DNA of 64,000 nucleotides, taken from the NCBI GenBank assembly GCA_012842605.1, contig DUSN01000070.1, positions 90,668-154,667 on the forward strand. Direction: 5' to 3'. Under the pieces are notes generated by a model that worked only from the letters and a program-made list of their open reading frames with translations, searched no databases and had not been told where the DNA came from. Made by a program: the position numbers and the translations under genes. The stretch comes from Clostridiales bacterium (GTDB taxonomy: Bacteria > Bacillota > Clostridia > Caldicoprobacterales > DTU083). This document shows positions 7,120-16,454 of this stretch, one piece after another; positions within the stretch are counted from its first letter, which is position 1, and each line of letters opens with the position of its first letter.

Positions 7120-8925
7120 ATGAATCAAGTTAAAAAACTGCCTAAAAGAGATGAAGTTCCCAATGAGTTAAAGTGGAGGCTGGAGGATATCTATCCCGAT
7201 TTAAATGCCTGGGAACAGGATTATAAATGGGTTAAAGAGACTATTCCCCAAGCCGGAGCAATAAAAGGTACCCTTGGTCAATCCGCTGATATGCTGCAAA
7301 AAGGACTGGATTACTATGCGGATGTTTCTATGAAGGTTGAGAAACTGTATTCTTATGCTCATATGAAGAAAGATGAGGATAACGGCAATACATCAGCACA
7401 AGCCTTGCTTGACAGGGCATACGGCCTTCTGGTGGAAGTCAAAAGCGCAGTATCTTTCCTTATACCGGAGATACTGAGCATACCCGATGAAAAACTGAAT
7501 GACTTTATCAATTCTCGGGAAAGTCTGAAGGTTTATGACCAATTTTTGAACGAAATAACCCGCCAGCGTGAGCATATTCTTCCTGCCGAACAGGAGGAGA
7601 TTCTCGCTATGGCAGGGGAATTGGCCGCGGCACCCAGTAATATTTTCAGCATGATAAATAATGCTGACCTGAAATTTCCCAATGTTCATGATGAAAATGG
7701 CGAGGAAATAGAGCTTACAAAGGGCAGGTACATACAGTTGATGGAAAGCCGCAATCGAAACGTGCGCCGTGAGGCATTCCAGACTTTGTATCAAACATAT
7801 GCACAGCAGAAAAATACCATAGCATCGACATTGAATTCCAGCATAAAGAAAGATATATTTTTCAGCAGGGTAAGGAAATATCCATCCACTCTGGAAGCTT
7901 CTCTGGATGAGAACAATATTCCGGTATCGGTTTATGACAACTTAATTGAAGCAGTAGGGCAGAATCTTGATGCCATGTACAAGTATGTCTCCCTGCGTAA
8001 GAAGGCCTTAGGTCTGGATGAGCTGCATATGTACGATCTATACGTACCAATTGTAAAAGACATTGAGATGAAGATACCCTATGACAGGGCTAAGGAAATG
8101 GTGTATGAAGGGCTGAAACCTCTGGGAGAGGGATATTTGTCCATACTTAGTGAAGGTTATAACGGCGGCTGGATTGATGTAATGGAGAATGAAGGGAAGA
8201 CCAGCGGGGCATATTCATGGGGATGCTATTCTGCTCATCCCTATGTACTTCTGAATTATCAGGATAATGTGGATAATGTCTTTACACTGGCTCATGAAAT
8301 GGGTCATGCCATACATACCTATTTGTCCAATAAAAACCAGCCCTATATCAAGGCTGAGTATAAGATATTTGTGGCTGAGGTAGCTTCAACCTTGAATGAA
8401 ATCCTGCTGACAGAGCATCTTTTAAATACATTGGAGGACAGCAAACAGAAAGCGTATATTCTGAATCATTACCTGGAACAATTCAGGGGTACGGTATACC
8501 GTCAGACCATGTTTGCCGAGTTTGAAAAAATAGTGCATGGCATGGCGGAATCAGGGCAGCCATTGACCTGCGAAAGCATGTCAAAGGTATATAAGGACTT
8601 GAATGTTAAATATTATGGTCCCGACATGGTTGTGGATGACGAAATCAGCATGGAGTGGATGCGGATTCCCCATTTCTATAGAGCTTTCTATGTATATCAA
8701 TATTCTACCGGCTTCTGTGCAGCTGCAGCTCTTGCCAGCCAGATACTCAAAGAGGGAAGTCCGGCAGTGGAGCGTTATATTAATTTCCTGTCCAGCGGGG
8801 GTTCGGATTATCCAATAAACCTCCTTAAGAAAGCAGGCGTAGATATGACAACCACCCAGCCAGTAAGTACGGCATTAAAGAATTTCTCAAGCCTGGTGGA
8901 CCGGTTGGAACAGTTGATATTATAA
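7120..8925 (+). CDS. pepF: Oligoendopeptidase F (M3 family zinc metallopeptidase)
   Basis: A cytoplasmic zinc endopeptidase that cleaves short peptides, completing protein and signal-peptide turnover. The HEXXH zinc motif HEMGH is at residues 392-396, with the third ligand in EVASTLNE about 25 residues later. N-terminal signatures are RDEVPNELKWRLEDIYPDLNAWE and a helical M3B_PepF_N region. 601 aa, the usual length. The ATG at 7120 directly follows an in-frame TAG, so no earlier start exists, yet the strong AAAGGAGGAAGG site ends about 18 bases upstream. The intervening GGGTTAACCC is a palindrome that could fold and bring the site closer. Confidence 0.92.
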   Translation: MNQVKKLPKRDEVPNELKWRLEDIYPDLNAWEQDYKWVKETIPQAGAIKGTLGQSADMLQKGLDYYADVSMKVEKLYSYAHMKKDEDNGNTSAQALLDRAYGLLVEVKSAVSFLIPEILSIPDEKLNDFINSRESLKVYDQFLNEITRQREHILPAEQEEILAMAGELAAAPSNIFSMINNADLKFPNVHDENGEEIELTKGRYIQLMESRNRNVRREAFQTLYQTYAQQKNTIASTLNSSIKKDIFFSRVRKYPSTLEASLDENNIPVSVYDNLIEAVGQNLDAMYKYVSLRKKALGLDELHMYDLYVPIVKDIEMKIPYDRAKEMVYEGLKPLGEGYLSILSEGYNGGWIDVMENEGKTSGAYSWGCYSAHPYVLLNYQDNVDNVFTLAHEMGHAIHTYLSNKNQPYIKAEYKIFVAEVASTLNEILLTEHLLNTLEDSKQKAYILNHYLEQFRGTVYRQTMFAEFEKIVHGMAESGQPLTCESMSKVYKDLNVKYYGPDMVVDDEISMEWMRIPHFYRAFYVYQYSTGFCAAAALASQILKEGSPAVERYINFLSSGGSDYPINLLKKAGVDMTTTQPVSTALKNFSSLVDRLEQLIL

Positions 8926-8972
8926 ACTTATAATACTGGTATAGTTTTTACAGAGGATGATGTATAAGCAAA

Positions 8973-9010
8973 GAGGCAGCATAAGAAGGTAACTTCTCAT
9001 GTGCTGCCTC
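8973..9010. terminator. Hairpin between pepF and the convergent DUF2892 gene
   Basis: GAGGCAGCA (8973-8981) pairs with TGCTGCCTC (9002-9010), and the inner AGAAG/CTTCT extends the stem. Flanking T-runs are short on both strands (ATTTTG on plus, CTTTG on minus), so it may be a weak bidirectional terminator. Confidence 0.6.
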
Positions 9011-9044
9011 ATTTTGCAGTTAGTATAGCTTAAGCAGGTTATGT

Positions 9045-9284
9045 TCAGCTTTCAACCGGATCCTCTAGCTTTTCTTCCACCTGTTTTTTCAGTTTCCATT
9101 CCCAGTCCAGAGTATTCTTGCCCATCAGGTACAGGATGGGGCAGAATCTGGTAATCCCTTCTGCTACCTTCATTGAGCCAAGAAGAGAAAGGGTTTTGGA
9201 AGAGCCCATTATGCCAATACTCAGCAAGGTAAGACCGCCTGTAATCCGGAGGTATGCATCTAATTCACCAACATTTTTTACCAT
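9045..9284 (-). CDS. DUF2892 (YgaP-like) membrane protein
   Basis: A 79-aa protein with the DUF2892 signature KNVGELDAYLRITGGLTLLSIGI, a hydrophobic hairpin and a second hydrophobic stretch (CPILYLMG), ending in a charged tail. DUF2892 domains occur alone or fused to rhodanese (YgaP) and form small membrane dimers; the function is unknown. The ATG at 9284 has AAAGGATGGTG upstream; the ATG at 9296 lies inside that ribosome site and is rejected. Monocistronic by spacing. Confidence 0.7.
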   Translation of the reverse strand: MVKNVGELDAYLRITGGLTLLSIGIMGSSKTLSLLGSMKVAEGITRFCPILYLMGKNTLDWEWKLKKQVEEKLEDPVES

Positions 9285-9377
9285 TTGGTTCACCATCCTT
9301 TTGCATTGTTGGGGAAACGGTTTTCTTTATTTTTCCCAAACAGCATCAAGGTATTCAAACCATAGCCATTAATGATT

Positions 9378-11516
9378 TTAATTATTGACGGATTTATTAT
9401 TGTTTTCTGTTGTTGATTTCTGCTCAGGCGCATCGGTGTGGTACAGGATAACAGTTGACTTCCGGTTGTTCCGGTAATATACGGATGAATTTTTAGTCCC
9501 TAATCTGTCAGCTTCGTCCATAAGCCTTTTTGGATCAATTGAATAGTCAAATTTGTCCGGGTTAACCGGCACCAGACCTTTTGGCCTGCAATACTTAAGC
9601 AAATCGGTCTCTAAAATCAAATCTGAAATGTAAAGCTGCTGCAGGGCCTTTTGCTTCATTTCTGCGGCCATGTTATGCACATTTTCATCGTCAGGAACTA
9701 ATTCTCCTGTCCGGGTATCGTATATACGGTCTCCGATATAAGTATATTTAGGAGAAATTATGTCTCCGTTGCGAAAAACAACTATTTCCTCTCTGCCTGG
9801 TGAAAGCAAATCCTGACCCATAAGTATCTGTGACTGGGTGTCAATACCCAGCAGGTGAAGCACAGTAGGCAGGATATCAATCTGGCCGCCAAAGGTCTCA
9901 TTTATATAACCCTCTCCCAGGCCGGGAATATGAATTATAAACGGAACTCTTTTCATTTGTGCATCATCGAACTCAGTCCAGGTATCAGGGTCACGGCTCA
10001 GCAGTGGAGCCAGGGTCTTGTTCCTGTAATCCGAGATGCCAAAATGATCACCATACAGTACAATGATGGAATTTTCATATATATGGGATGCTTTCAGATA
10101 GTTGAAGAACTCTTCCAAAGCCTGGTCTGTGTAGTTGGATGTTGCAAAATAACCATTTATAGAATCATCCGGAGTATTCCCCAGGGGAAAGCTGTCATTG
10201 TTTTCATCATAGGGGAAGGGAAAATGATTGGATAAAGTAACAAATTTAGCATAGAAAGGCTGCTGCAGCTGCTCCAGGTATTGTACTGACTGCTGGAAGA
10301 ACAGCTTGTCCTTAAGACCGTATTCGGTTGTATTTTCCTCGGTCAGTATAAAGTCATTTGCATCAAAAAAGTAATCATAACCAAGGCTTTTATACATATC
10401 ATTACGATTCCAGAATGAGCCTGAATTGCCATGGAAAGCAGCACTGGTATATCCTGCCAGGCTGCGCAGGATCTGGGGAGAGGCATAATATGTGTTATTA
10501 GCCTGCTTAATAAAAGCAGCGCCCCTTGGAAGGCCGAACAGGGATGTTTCAACCATCAGCTCTGCATCACTGCTTTTGCCCTGGCCTATCTGAGTAAAAA
10601 GGTTGGCAAAGCTGATGCTGTCCTTGCTGTGATAGAGACGGTTCAGGAAGGGCAGGACTTCCCATTCCTTTCCATTTTCATCAGTATATTTATAGTCAAT
10701 CAGGAACTGCTGGAGGCTTTCCATATGAATGACTATCAGGTTTCTTCCCCTGGCAGCGCCAAAAAAACTTTTATCGGGAGATGCATACCGATTTGATGCA
10801 TAAGCTGTAACCTCCTTAATGTCTTCCTTGTCTGGGGTTTCAGCAAAGATCTCAGTCTTTATCGTCTGAATACTGTCATATACTGTAAAAGCATTTATTC
10901 CCAGGTATTTAACGATATAGTTGCGGTCAAAGGTGCGGGTAAGCAGCATAGGACGGCTGATTTCCGCAAGAACAAGGTTGACCAGAAAGATTATGATTGA
11001 GCATACAAGGGCTTTTCGCCCGCAAGGTTTTGAAAAAAACAGCTTTTCATCCGCTTCAGCCAGTTTGGAATCTTTCTTCCTGATAAGCAATAATAAACAA
11101 GGTATATCTATTAAGTATAACAGGTCATGCCACTTAAGCAATGAAACAACACCGTTAATGAAATTGCTGCCGCCGACAAATATGCTCTTAGCCTCCGTCA
11201 TTGTAGAATATGTAAGAAAATCAGCAAATTCCCTGTAATAGAGGATATTTGCATATAGCAAGAGAGTGCTGAGTATATGTATCAGAGCTATAATCCTGTG
11301 ACCGGTTTTTGCATTTCTGGCAAACAAACTTAAGGACATAAAGAATAATGTACCCGCAATCGGATTTACAAAAAGGATAAGATGCTGGTACCATCCCTTG
11401 ACACCTAAGTCAAAATCAATCAGGTAGCTTATATAAGTCTTAGCCCATATTAAGAGTATAGCTAAAATGAATACACAACTGTATTTATGATAAAGGTTCA
11501 ATAATTTTTGCTTCAT
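9378..11516 (-). CDS. LtaS-like lipoteichoic acid synthase / sulfatase-fold membrane phosphotransferase
   Basis: Polytopic enzyme of the LtaS/alkaline-phosphatase superfamily, which transfers glycerol phosphate from phosphatidylglycerol to a growing teichoic-type polymer outside the membrane. About five N-terminal hydrophobic segments (residues 10-165) precede an extracellular sulfatase domain. Metal and substrate motifs: IVIHMESLQ, FHGNSGSFWNRNDMYKSLGYD, TLSNHFPFPYD and VLYGDHFG. The nucleophile position is unusual: LtaS has GQGKTSD, here GQGKSSD, so Ser315 (codon 10572-10574, minus strand) replaces the catalytic Thr. 712 aa, somewhat longer than LtaS (about 650), with an extra charged C-terminal tail. 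Downstream of ychF but separated by a terminator. Confidence 0.85.
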   Translation of the reverse strand: MKQKLLNLYHKYSCVFILAILLIWAKTYISYLIDFDLGVKGWYQHLILFVNPIAGTLFFMSLSLFARNAKTGHRIIALIHILSTLLLYANILYYREFADFLTYSTMTEAKSIFVGGSNFINGVVSLLKWHDLLYLIDIPCLLLLIRKKDSKLAEADEKLFFSKPCGRKALVCSIIIFLVNLVLAEISRPMLLTRTFDRNYIVKYLGINAFTVYDSIQTIKTEIFAETPDKEDIKEVTAYASNRYASPDKSFFGAARGRNLIVIHMESLQQFLIDYKYTDENGKEWEVLPFLNRLYHSKDSISFANLFTQIGQGKSSDAELMVETSLFGLPRGAAFIKQANNTYYASPQILRSLAGYTSAAFHGNSGSFWNRNDMYKSLGYDYFFDANDFILTEENTTEYGLKDKLFFQQSVQYLEQLQQPFYAKFVTLSNHFPFPYDENNDSFPLGNTPDDSINGYFATSNYTDQALEEFFNYLKASHIYENSIIVLYGDHFGISDYRNKTLAPLLSRDPDTWTEFDDAQMKRVPFIIHIPGLGEGYINETFGGQIDILPTVLHLLGIDTQSQILMGQDLLSPGREEIVVFRNGDIISPKYTYIGDRIYDTRTGELVPDDENVHNMAAEMKQKALQQLYISDLILETDLLKYCRPKGLVPVNPDKFDYSIDPKRLMDEADRLGTKNSSVYYRNNRKSTVILYHTDAPEQKSTTENNNKSVNN

Positions 11517-11552
11517 ATTGACAAATCACCTCCAATTAGAAGGAAATATAAA

Positions 11553-11578
11553 AACTGCAGTATTGGGAGCTGCAGTTT
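11553..11578 (-). terminator. Intrinsic terminator of ychF
   Basis: On the minus strand AACTGCAG pairs with CTGCAGTT around a 10-base loop and runs into TTTTTATA. It separates ychF from the LtaS-like gene. Confidence 0.75.
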
Positions 11579-11635
11579 TTGCTTACCTGCTGCATGAATT
11601 GCGGAACTAAGAATCACTGATTGTTCAGGTAAGGT

Positions 11636-12730
11636 TCAAACATTAAACCGGAACAATACTACATCTCCGTCCTTCACGACGTAATCCCTGCCTTCGGACC
11701 TAACCAGTCCCTTTTCTTTGGCGGCATGGTATGACCCTGCTTCCATGAGTGTATCGTAATGAACTACCTCTGCGCGGATAAAGCCTCTTTCAAAGTCTGA
11801 ATGAATTTTACCGGCTGCCTGGGGGGCTTTTGTGCCCTGTTTGATTGTCCAGGCACGAACTTCAGTAGGTCCTGCAGTCAGGAAGCTGATAAGCCCCAGC
11901 AAACGGTAACAGCGTTTGACCAGACGGTCTAAGCCTGACTCTGATATTCCAAGCTCTTCTAAAAACATTTTTTTCTCGTCGGGTTCCAGCTGTGCTATTT
12001 CCTCCTCAACCTTTGCACTGATAACAAGCACTTCAGAATTTTCCTTTTGTGCATAGTCCATGACTTGCTTGACCATGGGGATTTCTTCAGGATTTTTCAG
12101 GATACTGTCTTCTGCAATATTAGCAGCATATATAACCGGTTTAGACGTAAGAAGGAACATTTGGTTCACTATCTCAGTTTCTTCTTCTTTTAAGGGAACA
12201 TTGCGGGCAGGTATGCCTTTCTCCAGGTTTGCCTTGATTTTTTCCATCAAGTCCAGTTCCATCTGATATTTTTTATCACCCTTCAGCATTTTTCGGGTCC
12301 TGTCCATGCGCCTTTCAAGGCTCTCCAAATCTGCGAAGATCAGCTCCAGATTTATGGTTTCAATATCACGTATAGGATCTATAGTTTCATCTACATGAGT
12401 TATATTCCCATCTTCAAAGCACCTTACCACATGGACGATGGCATCTACTTCACGGATGTGGGCAAGGAATTTGTTGCCCAGTCCTTCCCCGCGGCTGGCT
12501 CCTCTTACCAGGCCGGCTATATCTACAAACTCAATAACAGTAGGAGTAACTTTCTCAGGTTTATACATTTCAGCCAGTTTGTCCAGGCGCTCATCCGGGA
12601 CTGCAACTACACCTACATTGGGTTCTATGGTACAAAACGGGTAGTTGGCCGATTCGGCACCCGCTTTGGTTATGGCGTTAAACAGAGTACTTTTGCCCAC
12701 ATTGGGCAATCCAACTATTCCAAGCTTCAT
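11636..12730 (-). CDS. ychF: Redox-regulated ATPase YchF (Obg family)
   Basis: A conserved P-loop NTPase of the Obg/TRAFAC class that prefers ATP, binds ribosomes and is linked to stress responses. Motifs: G1 GLPNVGKST at residues 7-15, the YchF-specific [15 protein letters not shown]3 [16 protein letters not shown], and a C-terminal TGS domain from about residue 280 ([41 protein letters not shown]). 364 aa, the standard length. Start ATG with GGAGGAT upstream. It is transcribed divergently from the UroD-like gene. Confidence 0.95.
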   Translation of the reverse strand: MKLGIVGLPNVGKSTLFNAITKAGAESANYPFCTIEPNVGVVAVPDERLDKLAEMYKPEKVTPTVIEFVDIAGLVRGASRGEGLGNKFLAHIREVDAIVHVVRCFEDGNITHVDETIDPIRDIETINLELIFADLESLERRMDRTRKMLKGDKKYQMELDLMEKIKANLEKGIPARNVPLKEEETEIVNQMFLLTSKPVIYAANIAEDSILKNPEEIPMVKQVMDYAQKENSEVLVISAKVEEEIAQLEPDEKKMFLEELGISESGLDRLVKRCYRLLGLISFLTAGPTEVRAWTIKQGTKAPQAAGKIHSDFERGFIRAEVVHYDTLMEAGSYHAAKEKGLVRSEGRDYVVKDGDVVLFRFNV

Positions 12731-12910
12731 TTGAATATCCTCCAGCTAACCTTGTTGTTCAAATTAAGATTATATACCACTTGTCCATGGTTATCAACCG
12801 ACAAATTGTGAAAGCTTTAACGCAAAAACAGGCAAATCACACTATACAGGCTTATAAATCAGCCATTTGAATGATATAATATTTATAATTTAATAGGGGG
12901 GAGTAGATGT

Positions 12911-14143
12911 ATGCTTAAACAAGATATGCAAATAATCAGGGAACTTGTAAAGCAGATTGCTGAAATAGCGGCACTTCCGGTACAGGAAGAAAAACGCACT
13001 CTATGGAGGAAACTAAACGGTAAACGACCGGAACGGCCCATGGTAATGATAGACCAGGTATGCTGGCATGAAATGAATGTAAATGATGAACTGACGCTTC
13101 AATGTGAGGATGATGAACTGCGGCGCTGGGAGCTGCAGCTGAGAAGAACACTGTATCAGTGGAAGCATTTTCCTGTTGATATGGTGGTTGAAGATTTCAT
13201 TCGAGTGCCTAAGGCAATATCAGGAATGGATTTTGGAGTTAAGGTAAAGGAAACAGTATTGCCAACAGACAAATCTAATGATGTTGTATCACATTCTTAT
13301 ATAAACCAATTTGAATCTATGGATGATCTGGAAAAAATAAAAATGCCGGTTGTCACTCATGACAGTGCAGAGACTGCCAGGCGTATGGCTTTGGCTGATG
13401 AAATGTTCGGAGGCATTTTGAAAATCCGGGAAGAAGGGGCGGATCCATACCTGTCTGTATGGGATCCTGTTGCAACATGGATGGGTGTGGAAAATGTACT
13501 GTATGGTCTTGTAGAGAATCCGGATTTAATGCACGCAATAGCAAAAAGAATGGTAGACGGATACATTTCAATGCTGGACCAGCTTGAAAATCAGGGGCTG
13601 CTGTGCCATCCTCAATCCTATATCCATTGCACAGGAGCCTGGACAGATGAACTGCCCAGCAAAGAATTTGATCCATCAAGGCCAAAAACCAAGGATATAT
13701 GGATGTTTGGGCTGGCTCAGCTATTCTCAAGCGTATCTCCCAGGATGTTTTATGAGTTTGAAATTGAGGTGTGCAGACCGATATTTGAACGTTTTGGACT
13801 GGTGTATTATGGCTGCTGCGATCCTCTTGACGGAAAAATGAAAGAAGTACGTGCAATTCCCAACCTAAGGAAGGTGTCTATGAGCCCATGGGCGAATAAG
13901 GAGCGTGGTGCGGAGCAGATTGGAAGAGATTATGTTTATTCCTGCAAGCCCAACCCTGCATATTTGGCAGCGGGTACCTTTGACGAGGAACTTGTGCGCC
14001 GTGATTTGCTGGAGACAAAGAAAATATGTGAAAAATATGGCTGTGCTTTGGAAATTATCCTAAAAGACATAAGCACCGTGACTTATCAGCCTCATCGTTT
14101 GTGGCGTTGGGCAGAGATTGCCATGGAGGTGGCACAGAGCTGA
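12911..14143 (+). CDS. Uroporphyrinogen decarboxylase-like (UroD/MtaA superfamily) protein
   Basis: A 410-aa protein of the UroD TIM-barrel superfamily, which includes heme-pathway decarboxylases and corrinoid-dependent methyltransferases (MtaA, MtbA). Recognisable pieces are GILKIREEGADPYLSVWDPVATWMG, VENPDLMHAIAKRMVDGYI, YEFEIEVCRPIFERFGLVYYGCCDPLDG and IPNLRKVSMSPWANKERGAEQIG. Candidate thiol or zinc ligands are the HC of SYIHCTG, the CC of YGCCDP and the Cys of YSCKPNP, more like the methyltransferase branch than a true HemE. The role is unknown. G-rich ribosome site before the ATG at 12911. It is convergent with the sugar ABC operon and has its own terminator. Confidence 0.7.
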   Translation: MLKQDMQIIRELVKQIAEIAALPVQEEKRTLWRKLNGKRPERPMVMIDQVCWHEMNVNDELTLQCEDDELRRWELQLRRTLYQWKHFPVDMVVEDFIRVPKAISGMDFGVKVKETVLPTDKSNDVVSHSYINQFESMDDLEKIKMPVVTHDSAETARRMALADEMFGGILKIREEGADPYLSVWDPVATWMGVENVLYGLVENPDLMHAIAKRMVDGYISMLDQLENQGLLCHPQSYIHCTGAWTDELPSKEFDPSRPKTKDIWMFGLAQLFSSVSPRMFYEFEIEVCRPIFERFGLVYYGCCDPLDGKMKEVRAIPNLRKVSMSPWANKERGAEQIGRDYVYSCKPNPAYLAAGTFDEELVRRDLLETKKICEKYGCALEIILKDISTVTYQPHRLWRWAEIAMEVAQS

Positions 14144-14181
14144 CTATATGAATAAAGCTGCAATAGCAAGAAATAAATAAT

Positions 14182-14211
14182 AAAATGGATCCTGCAGACG
14201 GATCCATTTTT
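14182..14211 (+). terminator. Intrinsic terminator of the UroD-like gene
   Basis: AAAATGGATCC pairs with GGATCCATTTT around a 7-base loop, followed by a T. Perfect stem, 40 bases after the stop. Confidence 0.8.
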
Positions 14212-14215
14212 GCTG

Positions 14216-14254
14216 GTATAAAAAAGCAGGGCATCTGCCAACTGACAGATGCCC
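14216..14254 (-). terminator. Intrinsic terminator of the sugar ABC operon
   Basis: On the minus strand GGGCATCTG pairs with CAGATGCCC (14229-14254), followed by TGC and a T-run (14216-14225 in plus-strand numbering). Confidence 0.8.
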
Positions 14255-14302
14255 AGGCCTGAATGCCATTGCTGTTTTTCACAGAGAATTCAGGCTGCAC
14301 AA

Positions 14303-15403
14303 TTAATCATACAATAACGGAGCTATTGATTCATCATCCATATTTTCAGCAGTGTAGAATTGACATCCGGTGTCAACAAATTCATCGAGTTTTTCTCCCT
14401 GTATTGCCTTAACAGCCAACTCTACAGCATAGTATCCAATCATGTAAGGATCCTGGGTAACTGAACCATAGAACCAGCCGTTTCTGATGGCATTCTTCTG
14501 AGGTGCACCTGCATCAAAGCCTACAACAATAAGATCTTTATACTTTCCGTTTTCCTTATTCAACTCCTGACCGTCTGAGGTGCAAGAAAGCACTGCTGAT
14601 ACGGACAGCTCGTTAGAAAGGAACAGTGCGATAAGATTTTCTTTAGCCAGCATACCCTGTGCCGTAGTTTGACCATCAGTTATATTTGTGGTTGCGGGAA
14701 CCTGTACGAGAAGCTCTACTGCCATATCCTTCTCACTGGCTTTTGCGTATTTGTCATGACCGGTAATTGCGACAGCACCCGGATGGATGGTCTCAACTTG
14801 TTCTTTCATTTTATTTAGGAAACCTACGGTACGTCCTACAACAGAAGCGGAGGTAGCGTCTTGAGAAAGAACTCCGATAATTACTGGCTTCTCAGGAGTT
14901 GCTGCTTCAATCTTAGCTTTTATTTCCGGAATCTTGAAGATTTCTTCGGCAGCAAGAGCACCACCAGCTTCATTATCGGTAGATGCAGTAGAAATAATAG
15001 TACCTTCGGGAGCATTCGGTACACCGGAGTCAAATCCGATTACAGGGATTCCTTTTTCTTTGGCTTGCTTTAGTTGCTCAGTTACTGATTCGGTATCCAA
15101 GGCAGCAAGGGCGATTGCTTTTGGATTTTTGGCCAGCGCAGCGTTGATCTGATCAATTTGTATGCTGATATCGGATTCGGATGGGGGACCGTCAAAAGTT
15201 ATATTGACATTGTACTTTTTTGCAGCATCTTCAGAACCTTTTTTAACTGTCTGCCAGAACTGATGCTGGAAACCTTTTGAAATTATGGCAATGTAGGCAC
15301 CTTCAGCAGATTTGCCTCCGGTTGACGGAGCCTTGCTGCATGATGCAAAAACTAAGCTGGTAATAATGAGTAAAGCAAGCAGAGTAATTAGTTTTTTCTT
15401 CAT
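14303..15403 (-). CDS. Sugar ABC transporter substrate-binding lipoprotein, RbsB type
   Basis: Periplasmic-binding-protein type I receptor of a sugar importer, anchored as a lipoprotein: the signal ends at FASC with Cys22. The mature protein has the family course YIAIISKGFQHQFWQTVKKGSEDAAKKYNV, IDQINAALAKNPKAIALAALD, GIPVIGFDSGVP and LIVVGFDAGAPQKNAIRNGWFYGSVTQDPYMIGYYAVELA. 366 aa. It is the last of three transporter genes; the order ATPase, permease, receptor is unusual only in placing the receptor at the end, which is common for ribose-type operons. The sugar is not identifiable. Confidence 0.88.
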   Translation of the reverse strand: MKKKLITLLALLIITSLVFASCSKAPSTGGKSAEGAYIAIISKGFQHQFWQTVKKGSEDAAKKYNVNITFDGPPSESDISIQIDQINAALAKNPKAIALAALDTESVTEQLKQAKEKGIPVIGFDSGVPNAPEGTIISTASTDNEAGGALAAEEIFKIPEIKAKIEAATPEKPVIIGVLSQDATSASVVGRTVGFLNKMKEQVETIHPGAVAITGHDKYAKASEKDMAVELLVQVPATTNITDGQTTAQGMLAKENLIALFLSNELSVSAVLSCTSDGQELNKENGKYKDLIVVGFDAGAPQKNAIRNGWFYGSVTQDPYMIGYYAVELAVKAIQGEKLDEFVDTGCQFYTAENMDDESIAPLLYD

Positions 15404-15422
15404 GATAAAACCTCCTATTTTT

Positions 15423-16445
15423 TTATTTCATTGGGAATGTCCCATGAAATACTGCTTTACCTCGCATCGAAATTTTTTCTGCTTTGGCAATACGATAATT
15501 ATCTAAAAGGACTGCTCCGATTACTACAATTCCGGTAATGAATGTCTGCCAGTGAGCTTGAAGACCCATTGACATCAAGCCTTGCTTGAGAGTGCTCATT
15601 ACAAAGACACCTATCATGGTGCCCGACAAGCTTCCCACACCCCCGGTCATGGATGTACCGCCTATTACTACGCCTGCAATTGCAAGAAGCTCCAATCCGT
15701 TTCCGGTGCTGGGAATAATGGTGGTATAGACGGAGGCATAAAATATTCCTGCCAGTCCGCTGAAAAATCCTGAAAGAGTGTAGATCATAGTCAGCATGCG
15801 CTGTACTTTGATACCGGAAAGCCGCGCAGCTTCCCTATTGGAGCCGATAGCAAAGGTATATCTGCCGAATCGGGTTTTATTGAGCAGGACAGAGGCTATA
15901 GCAAAGGCAGCAGCCAACCAGACAGCACCAATAGGAAAACCGGAGGAAGTTTTATAAAATATGTACTTGAACCAACCGTCCGGTGAGTCTATGGTGGGGA
16001 AGCGCATGGTCATAACCTTAGTGACGATAGCGCCAAAACCCATGCCGGACATCATGGTGCCTAATGTAGCAATGAAGGGAGGCAGCTTTAGATATGCAAT
16101 TAATATACCGTTAATAGCGCCAATAATGGTAGACACCGCTATAGTAAGCAAAAGAGCCGAAACTATGTCCCAGCCCCATAAATTGTATGCAGCTCCTCCA
16201 ATCAGCGCACCACACATCATAGTTGTTCCCAGGGACAGGTCGATTCCTCCCGTAATGATGACAAAGGTTACACCGATTGCCATAAAACCTATAAAATAAG
16301 ATGCATCAAGAATGTTGACCAGTGCTGTGAATGAAAAAAAGTTGTTTCCGAAAATGGAGAAAAAAACATAAAGAATAACCAGTACACTGACAGCCAAAAG
16401 CTTTTGAACTCCCAGATGTGTCTTGTTTGAATTCTTAATATCCAT
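15423..16445 (-). CDS. Sugar ABC transporter permease, RbsC type
   Basis: Membrane permease of the carbohydrate uptake 2 (CUT2) family, about 8-10 hydrophobic segments in 340 aa. Family motifs: GVTFVIITGGIDLSLGTTMM near the start, LIAYLKLPPFIATLGTM, FGRYTFAIGSNREAARLSGI (the EAA-like coupling loop) and AIAGVVIGGTSMTGGVGSLSGTMIG. It lies 9 bases after the ATPase gene and 19 before the receptor gene, so all three form one operon. Confidence 0.9.
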   Translation of the reverse strand: MDIKNSNKTHLGVQKLLAVSVLVILYVFFSIFGNNFFSFTALVNILDASYFIGFMAIGVTFVIITGGIDLSLGTTMMCGALIGGAAYNLWGWDIVSALLLTIAVSTIIGAINGILIAYLKLPPFIATLGTMMSGMGFGAIVTKVMTMRFPTIDSPDGWFKYIFYKTSSGFPIGAVWLAAAFAIASVLLNKTRFGRYTFAIGSNREAARLSGIKVQRMLTMIYTLSGFFSGLAGIFYASVYTTIIPSTGNGLELLAIAGVVIGGTSMTGGVGSLSGTMIGVFVMSTLKQGLMSMGLQAHWQTFITGIVVIGAVLLDNYRIAKAEKISMRGKAVFHGTFPMK

Positions 16446-16454
16446 AAATACACC

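Noticed and set aside
13353-13856. A 167-aa minus-strand ORF inside the UroD-like gene
   Set aside because: No start signal or domain; the plus-strand frame has the superfamily motifs.
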